DNA of 64,000 nucleotides. Source: Levilactobacillus tujiorum (lineage in GTDB: Bacteria; Bacillota; Bacilli; Lactobacillales; Lactobacillaceae). The notes beneath the pieces were generated by a model that was not told where the DNA came from, made no database searches, and saw nothing but the letters and a program-made list of their open reading frames with translations. The DNA is taken from positions 59,450-123,449 of the forward strand of contig NZ_JAAXLK010000008.1 of assembly GCF_012641185.1 (NCBI RefSeq), given 5' to 3'. Below are positions 18,811-27,463 of this stretch, piece after piece (positions within the stretch are counted from its first letter, which is position 1; the number at the start of each line of letters is the position of its first letter). A program made the position numbers and the translations under genes.

Positions 18811-19680
18811 CTAAGGAATAGTCGACGTGATGCGACCATGATTATAAATCACCGCGCGGGTAGGCGACGTCAGCACCCAACTGGCAAGACGTCGTGGCTT
18901 TTGCCAGCTGGCACCAGCTAGGGCCAACGCTGCCGCATCAACCGCTGTACTGCGCACCCCATACTCATTTTGCGCTGGTGTATGGGCGCCACCAACCGCC
19001 CAGGGACCCATGAAATCCGTGATCGCAATTCCCGCGTTAGCTGCGTTGCTTCCCAATAGGCCCCCGCCTAAATGCGGAATGCCCAACGCATGACCGATCT
19101 CATGAATTAACGCCGCTTCTTTCCAATTCTGTTGATTCTTAGCCGAAAGATGTGAGATCTGCCAATTGGCTGGATAAAATTTAATCCCTTGACCATTGTA
19201 GGTCTGACCGCCTAGAACATGCTGACTATGCTGACCGTCGTGAATCACCTCATCACTTTGATATTGCTTATTAACGATAACGACAATCTGTTTACCAGCC
19301 AGCTTATTCCAATATTCTGCCGCGTCACGTACCATCGCTGGCGTCATAAACGTTGACTTACTGTACAGCTTTAAAACGCCATCTGCCCCCACAATATTGG
19401 GAAGGTTATGGCCATTTAACTGGTAAACATGTTGCGTGGCCGCCGTATCCAAACTCGTATTCCCATTGTAACGACTCCCGTGCGTCAGTACCGTTAATTG
19501 CCGCAACTCTGACTGAGAATAAATCGACCGGTCAATTTTACCGCGGCGATCTGCTTTAGTTCGTTGGTAATACTGTTGATTAGGACCCTTAATAACATAA
19601 TTGGTCACACGATACCCCAGGAACCCAATCAAAATAACCGCTAGAATCGCCGCCAGCCAGATGCCCCCTGTCCGATGCAT
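18811..19680 (-). CDS. Membrane-anchored metzincin (matrixin-like) metalloprotease
   Basis: 289 residues. An N-terminal membrane anchor (LAAILAVILIGFLGYRV) precedes an extracellular domain with an intact metzincin zinc motif: HEIGHALGIPH, His193, Glu194, His197, His203. A Met-turn candidate lies in TDFMGPW (Met224). This HExxHxxGxxH arrangement defines metzincins, and matrixin-like members are known in lactobacilli, but substrates are mostly unknown. It follows the GtfA-type gene after a terminator-like hairpin and is paired with a degenerate copy downstream. Processing of the adhesin or another surface protein is a reasonable guess from position only. Confidence 0.88.
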   Translation of the reverse strand: MHRTGGIWLAAILAVILIGFLGYRVTNYVIKGPNQQYYQRTKADRRGKIDRSIYSQSELRQLTVLTHGSRYNGNTSLDTAATQHVYQLNGHNLPNIVGADGVLKLYSKSTFMTPAMVRDAAEYWNKLAGKQIVVIVNKQYQSDEVIHDGQHSQHVLGGQTYNGQGIKFYPANWQISHLSAKNQQNWKEAALIHEIGHALGIPHLGGGLLGSNAANAGIAITDFMGPWAVGGAHTPAQNEYGVRSTAVDAAALALAGASWQKPRRLASWVLTSPTRAVIYNHGRITSTIP

Positions 19681-19694
19681 ATCAAATCCCCCCT

Positions 19695-19732
19695 AAAGAA
19701 AAGCCGCCTAAACTAAATAGTCTTCGGCGGCC
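19695..19732 (-). terminator. Terminator or attenuator between the gtfA-like gene and the metzincin pair
   Basis: GCCGCC (19703-19708) pairs with GGCGGC (19726-19731), with an inner ACT/AGT extension. The minus-strand transcript continues TTTTCTTT. Since no clear promoter follows before the ATG at 19680, partial read-through could link expression of the protease pair to the transferases. Confidence 0.65.
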
Positions 19733-19753
19733 TCATTTCATCAAAAACTGCTG

Positions 19754-21286
19754 TTAGCCAGCAATCTTAGCTGATGTTAAACTTTCAAAATAATCCAGTA
19801 ACTTTTGCCACTGCGCGAAAACAGCATCTTCGGAATAGCGCTTAGCATTTTCATAGGCTGCTTCACTATATTGCTGTAACAGTTGGCGATCACCCAACAA
19901 CTTAATTAACGCATCGGCCAATTGCTGTGGCTGTCCATTTTCGGTTAAGATCCCCGTTTGACCATCCTGAATGATGTCGCTTGGACCATACTTAACATCG
20001 TTAGCCACCATTGGTACACCGTGCGACTGCGCCTCCAGCAACGTGAGTGAAAATCCTTCGGCCCGACTAGGCAATACCCCAATCTGGGCGCGATCATAGA
20101 CGGCACCGATATCGTGGGTGTACCCTTTAAAGCTCACCACATCTGTCAGTCCAGCATCAACTACCTGCTGCTTGAACTTTTTCTCGATATCGCCATTGGC
20201 ATAGCCCCACAGTTCCAAACGGGCGTCGGGGAACTTCTGATGGACTTGCGCAAAGGCCTCAATCGAGTGGTTCTGTTGCTTTTCTGGTGCCAACCGCGCC
20301 ACGTGAACAATTAAGTCCTTTTGCCGCTGATCGAAATTCTGGTGTTTGGCTGCAATCTCTTCATCCGTGACGTACCCCACCGGAATCGTGAAGGCCGGAA
20401 TAGCTGTGCCAAACCGATCCGTCACATCCTGAGACTGTTCTGGTGTGGCCGAAATGACCGCATCCCACTGGTCCCAGTTGTTCAACGCATTAGTGTAGTT
20501 GTTGTTAAGGGGCGAGTGGAGCATGTCGCTGGGATCGCTGACGTGATCATTGTGTAAATGCAAGACTTTAAAGGCCGGCGTCGCCATATGGAACAGGGCC
20601 CAGTCACACTCCACAGTCCGATCACAGATGAAGACGTTGTCGGCAGTCTGCTGATTTAACTCGTCATAAAAGAAGCGGGTCAGCTCATTCATACCGGTAA
20701 AGACCCAATCGCTATGTTTATAATTAAACACGCGCCAAGACAGACATTCCTTGCCTGCTCGATTCAGATAATGGTTCTTCTCAATGTGTGCTTGACCATC
20801 CGGTCCAAAGTATTGTTCCTGGGTAATCTTGCCTTCCCAATCGAAGAATTGCTCCAGACTCTTGAAACCCCGAACATCCCACCAAACCATCTTGATGGTC
20901 CGCCCGTTTACATCAAAGTATTGGACGTTACTAATCTCATCGCTATCCTTGCGGAAGTAAACGATCATAATCATCTTGCCCTGCGCGAAGACCTGTAGCT
21001 GATTATCTTTTCGGGTAGTCGTGGTGTTTGCCGGCAATGAGAATTCATTCAGCGTAAACGGTTGACCGCTCACGTCACCACTATTACAGAAGAACTCAAA
21101 CAAGTTCACAAAGTTTTGCCGTGGAATCTTCGCCTGTTTGAGCACGTTGGTCAATTCCATCGAAAAGACCCGGGTCACAATTTTAGCAGGGACTTGGTGC
21201 TTGTTAAATAGCCGCAGCCGATTAATCTCAGCCTGTTCAATCCCAGATTTTGAATATTGCATATTATCGTTTAAGAAATAATACAT
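19754..21286 (-). CDS. GtfA-like protein O-glycosyltransferase (GT4; TagE family)
   Basis: 510 residues. The N-terminus MYYFLNDNMQYSKSGIEQAE and the following beta-rich domain are typical of GtfA/TagE-type enzymes that recognise Ser/Thr-rich acceptors. The C-terminal GT-B domain has HVARLAPEKQQ (Arg/Lys donor-phosphate contacts) and a complete EX7E motif, EGFSLTLLE. In lactobacilli a GtfA/GtfB pair is known to glycosylate surface proteins. This gene has the intact active site and its partner, 17 bases upstream, does not, so this should be the catalytic subunit. The donor sugar cannot be read; UDP-GlcNAc or UDP-Glc would be usual. It ends before a terminator-like hairpin at about 19695-19732. 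Confidence 0.85.
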   Translation of the reverse strand: MYYFLNDNMQYSKSGIEQAEINRLRLFNKHQVPAKIVTRVFSMELTNVLKQAKIPRQNFVNLFEFFCNSGDVSGQPFTLNEFSLPANTTTTRKDNQLQVFAQGKMIMIVYFRKDSDEISNVQYFDVNGRTIKMVWWDVRGFKSLEQFFDWEGKITQEQYFGPDGQAHIEKNHYLNRAGKECLSWRVFNYKHSDWVFTGMNELTRFFYDELNQQTADNVFICDRTVECDWALFHMATPAFKVLHLHNDHVSDPSDMLHSPLNNNYTNALNNWDQWDAVISATPEQSQDVTDRFGTAIPAFTIPVGYVTDEEIAAKHQNFDQRQKDLIVHVARLAPEKQQNHSIEAFAQVHQKFPDARLELWGYANGDIEKKFKQQVVDAGLTDVVSFKGYTHDIGAVYDRAQIGVLPSRAEGFSLTLLEAQSHGVPMVANDVKYGPSDIIQDGQTGILTENGQPQQLADALIKLLGDRQLLQQYSEAAYENAKRYSEDAVFAQWQKLLDYFESLTSAKIAG

Positions 21287-21303
21287 ACTGCCACCATCCC
21301 TCT

Positions 21304-22830
21304 CTAAACTGTCACGTTAGTTTTAAGTTCTTTTTGCCAGCGATTCCAAATCTTCCGCCGCGTCCATTGCGTGTGTGCAGCGACGTAGGCGGCATCGCTG
21401 AACGCCGCCAATTGGGCATCATCCGTAAACAAGGCGACAATCTTTTCCGCCATCGCCAAAGTCTGGCCGGGATCAATTAGGTAACCGTCTTTGCCGTCCG
21501 TAATCAAATCAGCTGGGCCGTAGTTGAACTTGTAACTCACAACTGGAATCCCATGAATTAACGCTTCCATCATGGCTAACGGACTACCATCCGCCAACGA
21601 CGTGTTAATCAGAACTTGGTAGTGGTCATAAGCGTCCTGTAAATCCGGTACGTAGTCTTTAAATACCACACTATCCGCTAACTTCAAGCTATCAGCCAAC
21701 TTCTTCATCTCGGTAACGTACTTAGGGTCACCATACCCATACAAAGTAAAGGTGGCATCGGGAACCCGATCCTTCACGAGTGCAAAGAGCCGGAGTTGCT
21801 GATCAATCTGCTTGTCTTGACCAATTCGGCCAACGTAAAGCAAGCTGTGCGACCGTCGCTGACTGGGGGCTACCTTTTCCGTCTGTTCCTTAGTCAGTGG
21901 CACCGTGGTAACTGCTGGCACGGCAAAAATTCTAGCTTTAGGGAAGCGCGTCGTTAAATGATCTGCTTGTTGCTGCGTCGCGGTAATAAACCCATCGAAG
22001 TGGCTAAAGTGCTCAAAGGCCGGTTCCAGAAAGCCATCGAGGTTGGCGTGCACCGGATCATTGGGATCAACAGCGTGGTTAATCGGAATGTAGAGATACT
22101 TACGGGACGCATCGTTCAAGGCCAGCAACGGTTTGACCCCGGTTCCCGGACGATCGACAATAAACGTGGTCGTATCAGTATCCCGATTGCTCAATTCGTT
22201 CAGGAAGAAGGTGAAGAGGTCGTCCGTATTCTGGAAGAAACGATCGCCCTCGCCACGATAATCTTTCAAAATGATCCGTGATAGCAGTGGCTTACCTTCC
22301 GTGTCTTGTGCATAATATTCTTCCAAGGCAATCCGACCGGTCGGCGTATAGTACCGCTGCAAAATTAACTGGCCATTCTGACCAAAGTATTGCGTCGCGG
22401 ACTTAAATCCCCGCCAATCCCACAGATCGGTGCCAATCCGATTACCTTGTGGATCAAAGAACTCTTGATAGAAGACACGACCGATAGTTCCGGGAATAAA
22501 GCCCACGTTTTCTACCAGGCGATCACCGTTGGCAACGCCACTAAAATTGGCGCCCACCGTAATCTCATACTCAATTGGAATATTCAGATCTTCCGTCTTC
22601 ACTTTAACAGCCGGCAGATCCGTGGCCTCTTGGAAGTAATCAAACATGTTGACGACCTGACCATCGGTTACCCCAAAGTCCGTAATGGTCCGATGCAACA
22701 AACGATCGTAGATTTTCGTTACGATTTTAGCTGGTGCCTTATAGTGATTGAACAATTTCACCCGGTTCATCGCCGTGTGCTCAACACTTGAGTTCTTCTG
22801 TAGAATATATTCGTTAATAAAATAATACAC
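21304..22830 (-). CDS. GtfB-like partner glycosyltransferase (EX7E altered to DX7E)
   Basis: 508 residues, with the same architecture as its downstream neighbour: MYYFINEYILQKNSSVEHTA start, beta-rich N-terminal half, GT-B C-terminal half. It has YVGRIGQDKQ in the donor-binding loop. The position of the first catalytic Glu is occupied by Asp: DGSPLAMME replaces EGFSL-type EX7E. Known GtfB subunits are catalytically silent chaperones that bind the acceptor and stabilise GtfA, and this substitution fits that role. The change is conservative, so weak activity is not excluded. It is the first gene after the promoter and palindrome at 22879-22930 and lies 17 bases ahead of the gtfA-like gene. Confidence 0.8.
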   Translation of the reverse strand: MYYFINEYILQKNSSVEHTAMNRVKLFNHYKAPAKIVTKIYDRLLHRTITDFGVTDGQVVNMFDYFQEATDLPAVKVKTEDLNIPIEYEITVGANFSGVANGDRLVENVGFIPGTIGRVFYQEFFDPQGNRIGTDLWDWRGFKSATQYFGQNGQLILQRYYTPTGRIALEEYYAQDTEGKPLLSRIILKDYRGEGDRFFQNTDDLFTFFLNELSNRDTDTTTFIVDRPGTGVKPLLALNDASRKYLYIPINHAVDPNDPVHANLDGFLEPAFEHFSHFDGFITATQQQADHLTTRFPKARIFAVPAVTTVPLTKEQTEKVAPSQRRSHSLLYVGRIGQDKQIDQQLRLFALVKDRVPDATFTLYGYGDPKYVTEMKKLADSLKLADSVVFKDYVPDLQDAYDHYQVLINTSLADGSPLAMMEALIHGIPVVSYKFNYGPADLITDGKDGYLIDPGQTLAMAEKIVALFTDDAQLAAFSDAAYVAAHTQWTRRKIWNRWQKELKTNVTV

Positions 22831-22878
22831 AGCGCAGCACTCCCATTCCTCTTGTGTTTAATCAATTACTCTCTTTAT

Positions 22879-22896
22879 GTAGGTGATCACCCCTAC
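22879..22896. promoter_or_regulatory. Palindromic candidate operator in the leader of the gtfB-like gene
   Basis: GTAGGTGATCACCCCTAC contains a perfect 10-bp palindrome GGTGATCACC with imperfect outer arms. It lies about 30-50 bases downstream of a TATAAT -10 element (22930-22925, minus strand), inside the expected 5' leader. It could be a repressor site, but the regulator is not identifiable. Confidence 0.4.
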
Positions 22897-22924
22897 ACCG
22901 GGCAATCACGCATCAATGCCTTTA

Positions 22925-22930
22925 ATTATA
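22925..22930 (-). promoter_or_regulatory. -10 element upstream of the gtfB/gtfA-like genes
   Basis: TATAAT on the minus strand, about 95 bases before the ATG at 22830, in an AT-rich context. The -35 region 17 bases upstream is only TTTAAT-like. Confidence 0.45.
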
Positions 22931-22977
22931 CCTAATTTCTTTTATAATTAAAACTAATTGCCCCTCGAAAGAAAAAA

Positions 22978-24489
22978 TCATTCTGATGGATTATTCAAAC
23001 TTTGAACCAAGTTTTCCCACTTTTGCATCGTTTTGATTGGTGAATACGCTTGAATTAAGCGTTGGGCATTTCCCATGAATGTGTATTGCAAATTCACATC
23101 TGACAAGTATTCGCGGATCTTCTGGTAGAGTTGTTCCTGATCATTTGCTGGCACTAAGAAACCATTTTCACCGTCATGAATCATTTCGTTAGGCCCGTAG
23201 CGAATGTCATAGCCAATGACTGGAACGCCATAGCTCAGCTCCTCAACCGTTGACAGTGAGAAGCCTTCCTCTACGCTCGTCATCAGTGCTAAAGAGGCCT
23301 TCTGATACTCATGGGTCAGGTCCTTTTGGAAGCCGCGTAGAAAGACGTGGTCCCCTAAATGATGGTCATCAATATACTGTTGTAGCTGTTTTTGTATCTT
23401 TTGCCCAAATCCCAGCATGTGTAACTGAATTTTAGGAAATTCGGGAATCAGGCGCTCAACTGCTCTGACTTGATGCAACAATTGCTTTTCCGGTGAGTAT
23501 CGGGCCACACTGATAATGCGATACGGGTCGCGCCGCACCACGTCTACCGGATGTGGTGTCGCAAACCCCACGGGAATCGCGGTAATCGGTGGCAAATTCT
23601 GATAACGGGCCAACAGGTCAACGCGTTGCTGTTCCGTCGAGACGATAATCCCGTTGAACCGTTCCGGATGCGCCAAGATAAAGTCATAAATACCATGCTT
23701 GAGCTCACCCGTCACAATATCTTGTCCCGCACGGACGTGGGTACTGTGAAAGACTGGGCAAATCTTAATGTCCGGCCGCGTTTTGACCAGTGACGGTGCC
23801 ATTTGACCATTGCGATCAGTAAAGAAGATATCTCCCGGCCGGGCCAGTTCATTGAAAAAGAACGTCCGGAGTTCCTCTTCATCCTTGAAGTAGTAGTCTC
23901 GTTGTTGGTACTGTTTCAACGTCACTTCACGCAGGACCGTTTTCCCGTCAACTTCTTCAAATTGTTTAATCATCTTCACTTGTTGATCCGGACTGTAATA
24001 GAGTTCGGTATTCGTCGCACCCTTGTCGACTAGTAGACTCGTTCGGCTAAGGAACCCCCGGCTGTCATACACATCACGGCGAATCTTATTGTGATGCTGG
24101 TCAAAATAGTTGATGTAATCGACGTGCGTGTAGTCCTTATCCAAAAAATGCGCATACATCAAAAATAGCCCGTCCGCATTATCAACCCGTACATCCCTGG
24201 TGTCCGGCACATCCCGTAACTGATAGTGACAGGTTGCTTGCCAATAGTGACGCCAATCAAAGCCACCTGGATCTGCATATTTACGGCTCTCCTGAAAGTA
24301 ATCGTACATCGAAAAGCCCACACTCTGATAGCCAAACTTCTTCAGGTGTTCATGCAGCCGTGACCCATAGGACAGGTAAAGTAACGTAGCAGGCATTCCT
24401 GCCGTTTGAAACAATTGCATGCGGTTAAATTGGGCTTTTTCAATGCCCGTAACCGCAGACCCCAAACTAGTATCGACAAAATAATTCAC
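22978..24489 (-). CDS. TagE/GtfA-type glycosyltransferase, copy 2
   Basis: 503 residues, starting with GTG at 24489 (NYFVDTSLGSAVTGIEKAQF) after GGGGTGAGG. A longer frame to 24555 lacks a ribosome-binding site. The N-terminal domain matches the gene at 6781-8292 (TGIEKAQFNR, YDYFQES, YINYFDQHH, RDVYDSRGFLS). The GT-B domain has ARYSPEKQ and an intact EX7E motif, EEGFSLSTVE. Likely a UDP-sugar transferase that extends glycans on the serine-rich protein; a wall teichoic acid role is the alternative. It stands upstream of the gtfB/gtfA-like pair with its own leader. Its ancestor and the copy at 6.8 kb probably arose by duplication within the locus. Confidence 0.87.
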   Translation of the reverse strand: MNYFVDTSLGSAVTGIEKAQFNRMQLFQTAGMPATLLYLSYGSRLHEHLKKFGYQSVGFSMYDYFQESRKYADPGGFDWRHYWQATCHYQLRDVPDTRDVRVDNADGLFLMYAHFLDKDYTHVDYINYFDQHHNKIRRDVYDSRGFLSRTSLLVDKGATNTELYYSPDQQVKMIKQFEEVDGKTVLREVTLKQYQQRDYYFKDEEELRTFFFNELARPGDIFFTDRNGQMAPSLVKTRPDIKICPVFHSTHVRAGQDIVTGELKHGIYDFILAHPERFNGIIVSTEQQRVDLLARYQNLPPITAIPVGFATPHPVDVVRRDPYRIISVARYSPEKQLLHQVRAVERLIPEFPKIQLHMLGFGQKIQKQLQQYIDDHHLGDHVFLRGFQKDLTHEYQKASLALMTSVEEGFSLSTVEELSYGVPVIGYDIRYGPNEMIHDGENGFLVPANDQEQLYQKIREYLSDVNLQYTFMGNAQRLIQAYSPIKTMQKWENLVQSLNNPSE

Positions 24490-24720
24490 GACATCCTCAC
24501 CCCTTTGTGCAAAATCGTACTTCCTCAATTCCCTTAATGATGAAAGCACTTGCATTTTTCTATACTTTTAATTTAAGCCAAAACAGGCGATCAAGCAACT
24601 AATCCAACTTCAAAATAGGCCTCACCAGATCCCTGTTAGGTGGGCTTACAAACCAGATAGGCCTTGATCGCCGTCGTAACCATCAACCGGCCACTTTTGA
24701 CTAAGTCCATCCGCTATGCC

Positions 24721-24751
24721 AAAAAGGCCTGAGCAGTTTAGCCCAGACCTT
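24721..24751 (-). terminator. Terminator after the relQ-nadK-rluA-type operon
   Basis: AAGGCCTGAGC (24724-24734) pairs with GCCCAGACCTT (24741-24751), two wobble pairs, and the minus-strand RNA ends in TTTTT. It lies 15 bases beyond the stop at 24767. The remaining 230 bases up to the GTG at 24489 hold the leader of the glycosyltransferase gene; I could not place a convincing promoter there. Confidence 0.75.
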
Positions 24752-24766
24752 GTGAGTTTCTAACTT

Positions 24767-25687
24767 TTATGACTGCTTCATCCCCAGCGACGAGAGCCCC
24801 TCGTGAGCGATCACCGTCGCCATATCCGCTGGTAAGGGCGCATAACACGTCACCCACCGCTGTTGAAACGGTTGATAAAAAGATAACCGGGCGCAGTGCA
24901 ACGCCTGCCGATGAATCCATGGATTGGTCTGCGTACCGTAGAGCCAATCCCCTAGCAGCGGATGACCAATCGCTTCACAATGCACGCGAATCTGGTGAGT
25001 TCGCCCCGTGTGTAACTTGACTGCCAACAGACTGGCCGTTTTAGACTGGGTAACCACTCGCAACGTCGTCTGGGCCTGGCGCCCATCCGGCCGCACCATC
25101 CGTTTGATAAATGAGTCGGGCGCCCGTCCAATGGGCGCATCAACGGTCTGCAAACGCGGCGTCACCCGTCCCGCAGCCACTGCCACGTAACGTTTATCCA
25201 ACTGTCCCAGCTTCAACTGCTTATCCAAAATCGAATGCGCAAAGTGATGTTTGGCAAAGAGCACTGCCCCACTGGTCTCCCGATCAAGCCTTGTCACAAT
25301 ATGCGTGACCGTACTGGGCGCCGCGATCGTGGTCAAATGTCCTTTGACACGATTAGCCAGGGTATCGTCGGCATATAGATGCGACGGAACCGACGCCATG
25401 CCCGCGGGCTTATTCACCACTAGAAAGTGTGGATCTTCGTACAGGATCTCAAGCGGCGCAAACGAGGTGCTGACGTGATCATTAGCGGGCTCTGGTGGTA
25501 GCTGTAGGCCCACGACCTGCCCAGGCTGGGCCATCGCAATCACGCGAACTTCAACGCCATCGAGCGTCACCACGCCACCGTGAAATTTAACTTGTTTTAG
25601 AAAGGTCCGCGTGACGCCGTGATCCATCAGAACCGTCCGGACATGCATGGGACTCGACCCTTCAACGCGCCAAGCAAATGACGTCAT
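24767..25687 (-). CDS. RluA/RluD-family pseudouridine synthase
   Basis: 306 residues. An S4-like N-terminus ([19 protein letters not shown]) leads into the RluA catalytic domain with RLDRETSG (catalytic Asp135), [12 protein letters not shown] and [12 protein letters not shown]. The family isomerises specific uridines in 23S rRNA or tRNA; which one this copy modifies is not readable. It overlaps nadK by four bases (ATGA), so it is the last gene of a relQ-nadK-pseudouridine-synthase operon that is conserved in Firmicutes. Confidence 0.9.
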   Translation of the reverse strand: MTSFAWRVEGSSPMHVRTVLMDHGVTRTFLKQVKFHGGVVTLDGVEVRVIAMAQPGQVVGLQLPPEPANDHVSTSFAPLEILYEDPHFLVVNKPAGMASVPSHLYADDTLANRVKGHLTTIAAPSTVTHIVTRLDRETSGAVLFAKHHFAHSILDKQLKLGQLDKRYVAVAAGRVTPRLQTVDAPIGRAPDSFIKRMVRPDGRQAQTTLRVVTQSKTASLLAVKLHTGRTHQIRVHCEAIGHPLLGDWLYGTQTNPWIHRQALHCARLSFYQPFQQRWVTCYAPLPADMATVIAHEGLSSLGMKQS

Positions 25688-26487
25688 CCGTTCTCCCTCC
25701 CGATGAAGGAAGACTCCACGCGCTGCCAGAAATGCGTGTGCCGATACTCCGCAAAAGAGATGCGCTGCTGGGCAATCTGATATGTAATTGCCTTGATGGG
25801 CCGTCCCTCAATGCTGAGCTGATCGCACATGAGCACGTTATTCGCCGAACTAGCCGGCTCAACGCGAATCCATTCGTCTGCCGGGATAATCAATGGTGAC
25901 CCCAACGTTCTGAAGACCAAGTTATTTATTGACGCAATCTCCGCCATCTGAATCGCATCGAATTGAGGACTTAACACCGCTCCACCCACGGCTTTATTGT
26001 AAGCCGTTGAGCCAGTAGGTGTTGAAATACACAGACCATCGCCCCGAAAACTTTCGAAGAATTCACCTTTGATGTACACGTCGGCCACCATAGTGCCGGA
26101 TACCTTCTTAATTGTGGATTCATTCAAGGCCAAGGCCCGATCCGGATGCGTACCGTCCGCATACTCCACTTTAATCGTCAGTAACGGATAGCTGACACTC
26201 TGACCGTTATCCTCGACTAGACTGTCGATCAGCTCTTGGACCTCATAATCACGCCAGTCCGTGTAGAATCCCAAGTGACCCGTATGAATCCCAACAAATC
26301 GAACCCGGTCTAATCGGTCGTTATAGTGATGAAAGGCCGACAGTAATGTCCCATCGCCGCCAACCGTAATCACAATATCCGGGTCCAGACTGTCGAGGAC
26401 GATCCCCGCCGCCGTCAGACCCTTCTTTAAGGCCGTCGCCACTTTAGTTGAAGCTTGGCCGTTATTACCATAAATGGAAACCTTCAT
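25684..26487 (-). CDS. nadK: NAD kinase
   Basis: 267 residues. Phosphorylates NAD to NADP using ATP or polyphosphate. Diagnostic GGDGT is at residues 43-47 ([14 protein letters not shown]), followed by [23 protein letters not shown] and the glycine-rich [19 protein letters not shown]. The start MKVSIYGN at 26487 has AAGGAAG upstream, while a frame extension to 26664 lies entirely within relQ. It begins four bases after the relQ stop and overlaps the pseudouridine synthase start. Confidence 0.95.
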   Translation of the reverse strand: MKVSIYGNNGQASTKVATALKKGLTAAGIVLDSLDPDIVITVGGDGTLLSAFHHYNDRLDRVRFVGIHTGHLGFYTDWRDYEVQELIDSLVEDNGQSVSYPLLTIKVEYADGTHPDRALALNESTIKKVSGTMVADVYIKGEFFESFRGDGLCISTPTGSTAYNKAVGGAVLSPQFDAIQMAEIASINNLVFRTLGSPLIIPADEWIRVEPASSANNVLMCDQLSIEGRPIKAITYQIAQQRISFAEYRHTHFWQRVESSFIGRENG

Positions 26488-26491
26488 TACG

Positions 26492-27151
26492 TCAATCTTC
26501 CTTACTTTGCGGTGAGTTTGGTGCATCGCCACCCGCGCCATTCTTAGGCGTATAGTGCTGCGCCTCCTGAATCTCTTCTCTGATTTCAGACATTTCCGTA
26601 TCGAGCTTAAACGCTGCCTCAGCTGCCCGCTGTAGCCGCGCCCGTAGCTCGGTTGGAAAATCACCTTGATACTTGTAGTTTAATGAATGCTCAATCGTGG
26701 CCCAGAAATTCATTGCCAAGGTTCGTACCTGAATCTCCGCTAAAATCTTCTTTTCACCCGTGACTAATTGTACCGGATACTCCACCACGATATGGTAAGA
26801 CCGGTAGCCACTCGGCTTTTCGTTATGAATATAATCACGTTCCTCAAGAATCGTGAGGTCGGTTCGTTGTCGCAAGAGATCGACGACTTGGTAAATATCC
26901 TCAACAAATTGGCACATAATCCGTAGACCAGCAATGTCTTGCATATCTTGTTCCAAGCGTTCCTCCGCCACGTGCCGCCGCGTCATCTTTTCGACGATGC
27001 TAGGCACTGGCTTGACCCGCCCCGTGACGAACTCAATCGGCGGCCGTTGATTACGATTCTCAAATTGTTTGCGAATACCGCGGAGCTTAACTTTCAACTC
27101 ACTCACGGCCTGTTGATAGGGCAATAAAAATTGATCCCAGTTTGCTATCAT
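26492..27151 (-). CDS. relQ: Small alarmone synthetase RelQ (GTP pyrophosphokinase)
   Basis: 219 residues, the usual size of the single-domain (p)ppGpp synthetase RelQ/YjbM. The RelA/SpoT synthetase core is visible in [53 protein letters not shown] and [22 protein letters not shown]. There is no hydrolase or regulatory domain. Cytoplasmic stringent-response enzyme that transfers pyrophosphate from ATP to GTP or GDP. The operon with nadK and an RluA-type enzyme is the typical one. It is divergent from spxH. Confidence 0.93.
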   Translation of the reverse strand: MIANWDQFLLPYQQAVSELKVKLRGIRKQFENRNQRPPIEFVTGRVKPVPSIVEKMTRRHVAEERLEQDMQDIAGLRIMCQFVEDIYQVVDLLRQRTDLTILEERDYIHNEKPSGYRSYHIVVEYPVQLVTGEKKILAEIQVRTLAMNFWATIEHSLNYKYQGDFPTELRARLQRAAEAAFKLDTEMSEIREEIQEAQHYTPKNGAGGDAPNSPQSKED

Positions 27152-27375
27152 GACGACTATCCCCCAACCTTAATACACAGCTTACCTATGAATTTTACCA
27201 TAACTTGGCCGTAATCGAGACTAATTACTTCTTAACTGCGGCGAAATTCGAAAGTTGCCCCCCGTTTCAATTTCACGAGGCGTTTAGCTTTACCTCTCTG
27301 CAAAAATGTTGCATGATTAGGTTGCGTTTTAAACGAACGGAGCTACCAGCAAACAGATGTTTGGATTGCTATTTT

Positions 27376-27404
27376 TTGAAATTTTGCTAAAGTAGTGCTA
27401 TTGT
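27376..27404 (+). promoter_or_regulatory. Promoter of spxH
   Basis: TTGAAA (27376-27381), 17-base spacer, TATTGT (27399-27404), about 60 bases before the GTG at 27464. The divergent relQ-spxH gap (27152-27463) is otherwise featureless. Confidence 0.65.
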
Positions 27405-27463
27405 TACTTTTTGTTTGGTGACCCTTGCTGATTACCAACAGGATAGATATAGGAGGAAGCAAT

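Noticed and set aside
6781..24489. The four transferases as wall teichoic acid (TagE) enzymes.
   Set aside because: They belong to the same family, but all four flank a serine-rich adhesin and no tag/tar genes are present. Protein glycosylation is the better reading, though teichoic acid is not excluded for the two 503-residue copies.
26488..26664. A longer NAD kinase with 59 extra N-terminal residues.
   Set aside because: The extra part is the relQ coding region in another frame; AAGGAAG supports the start at 26487.
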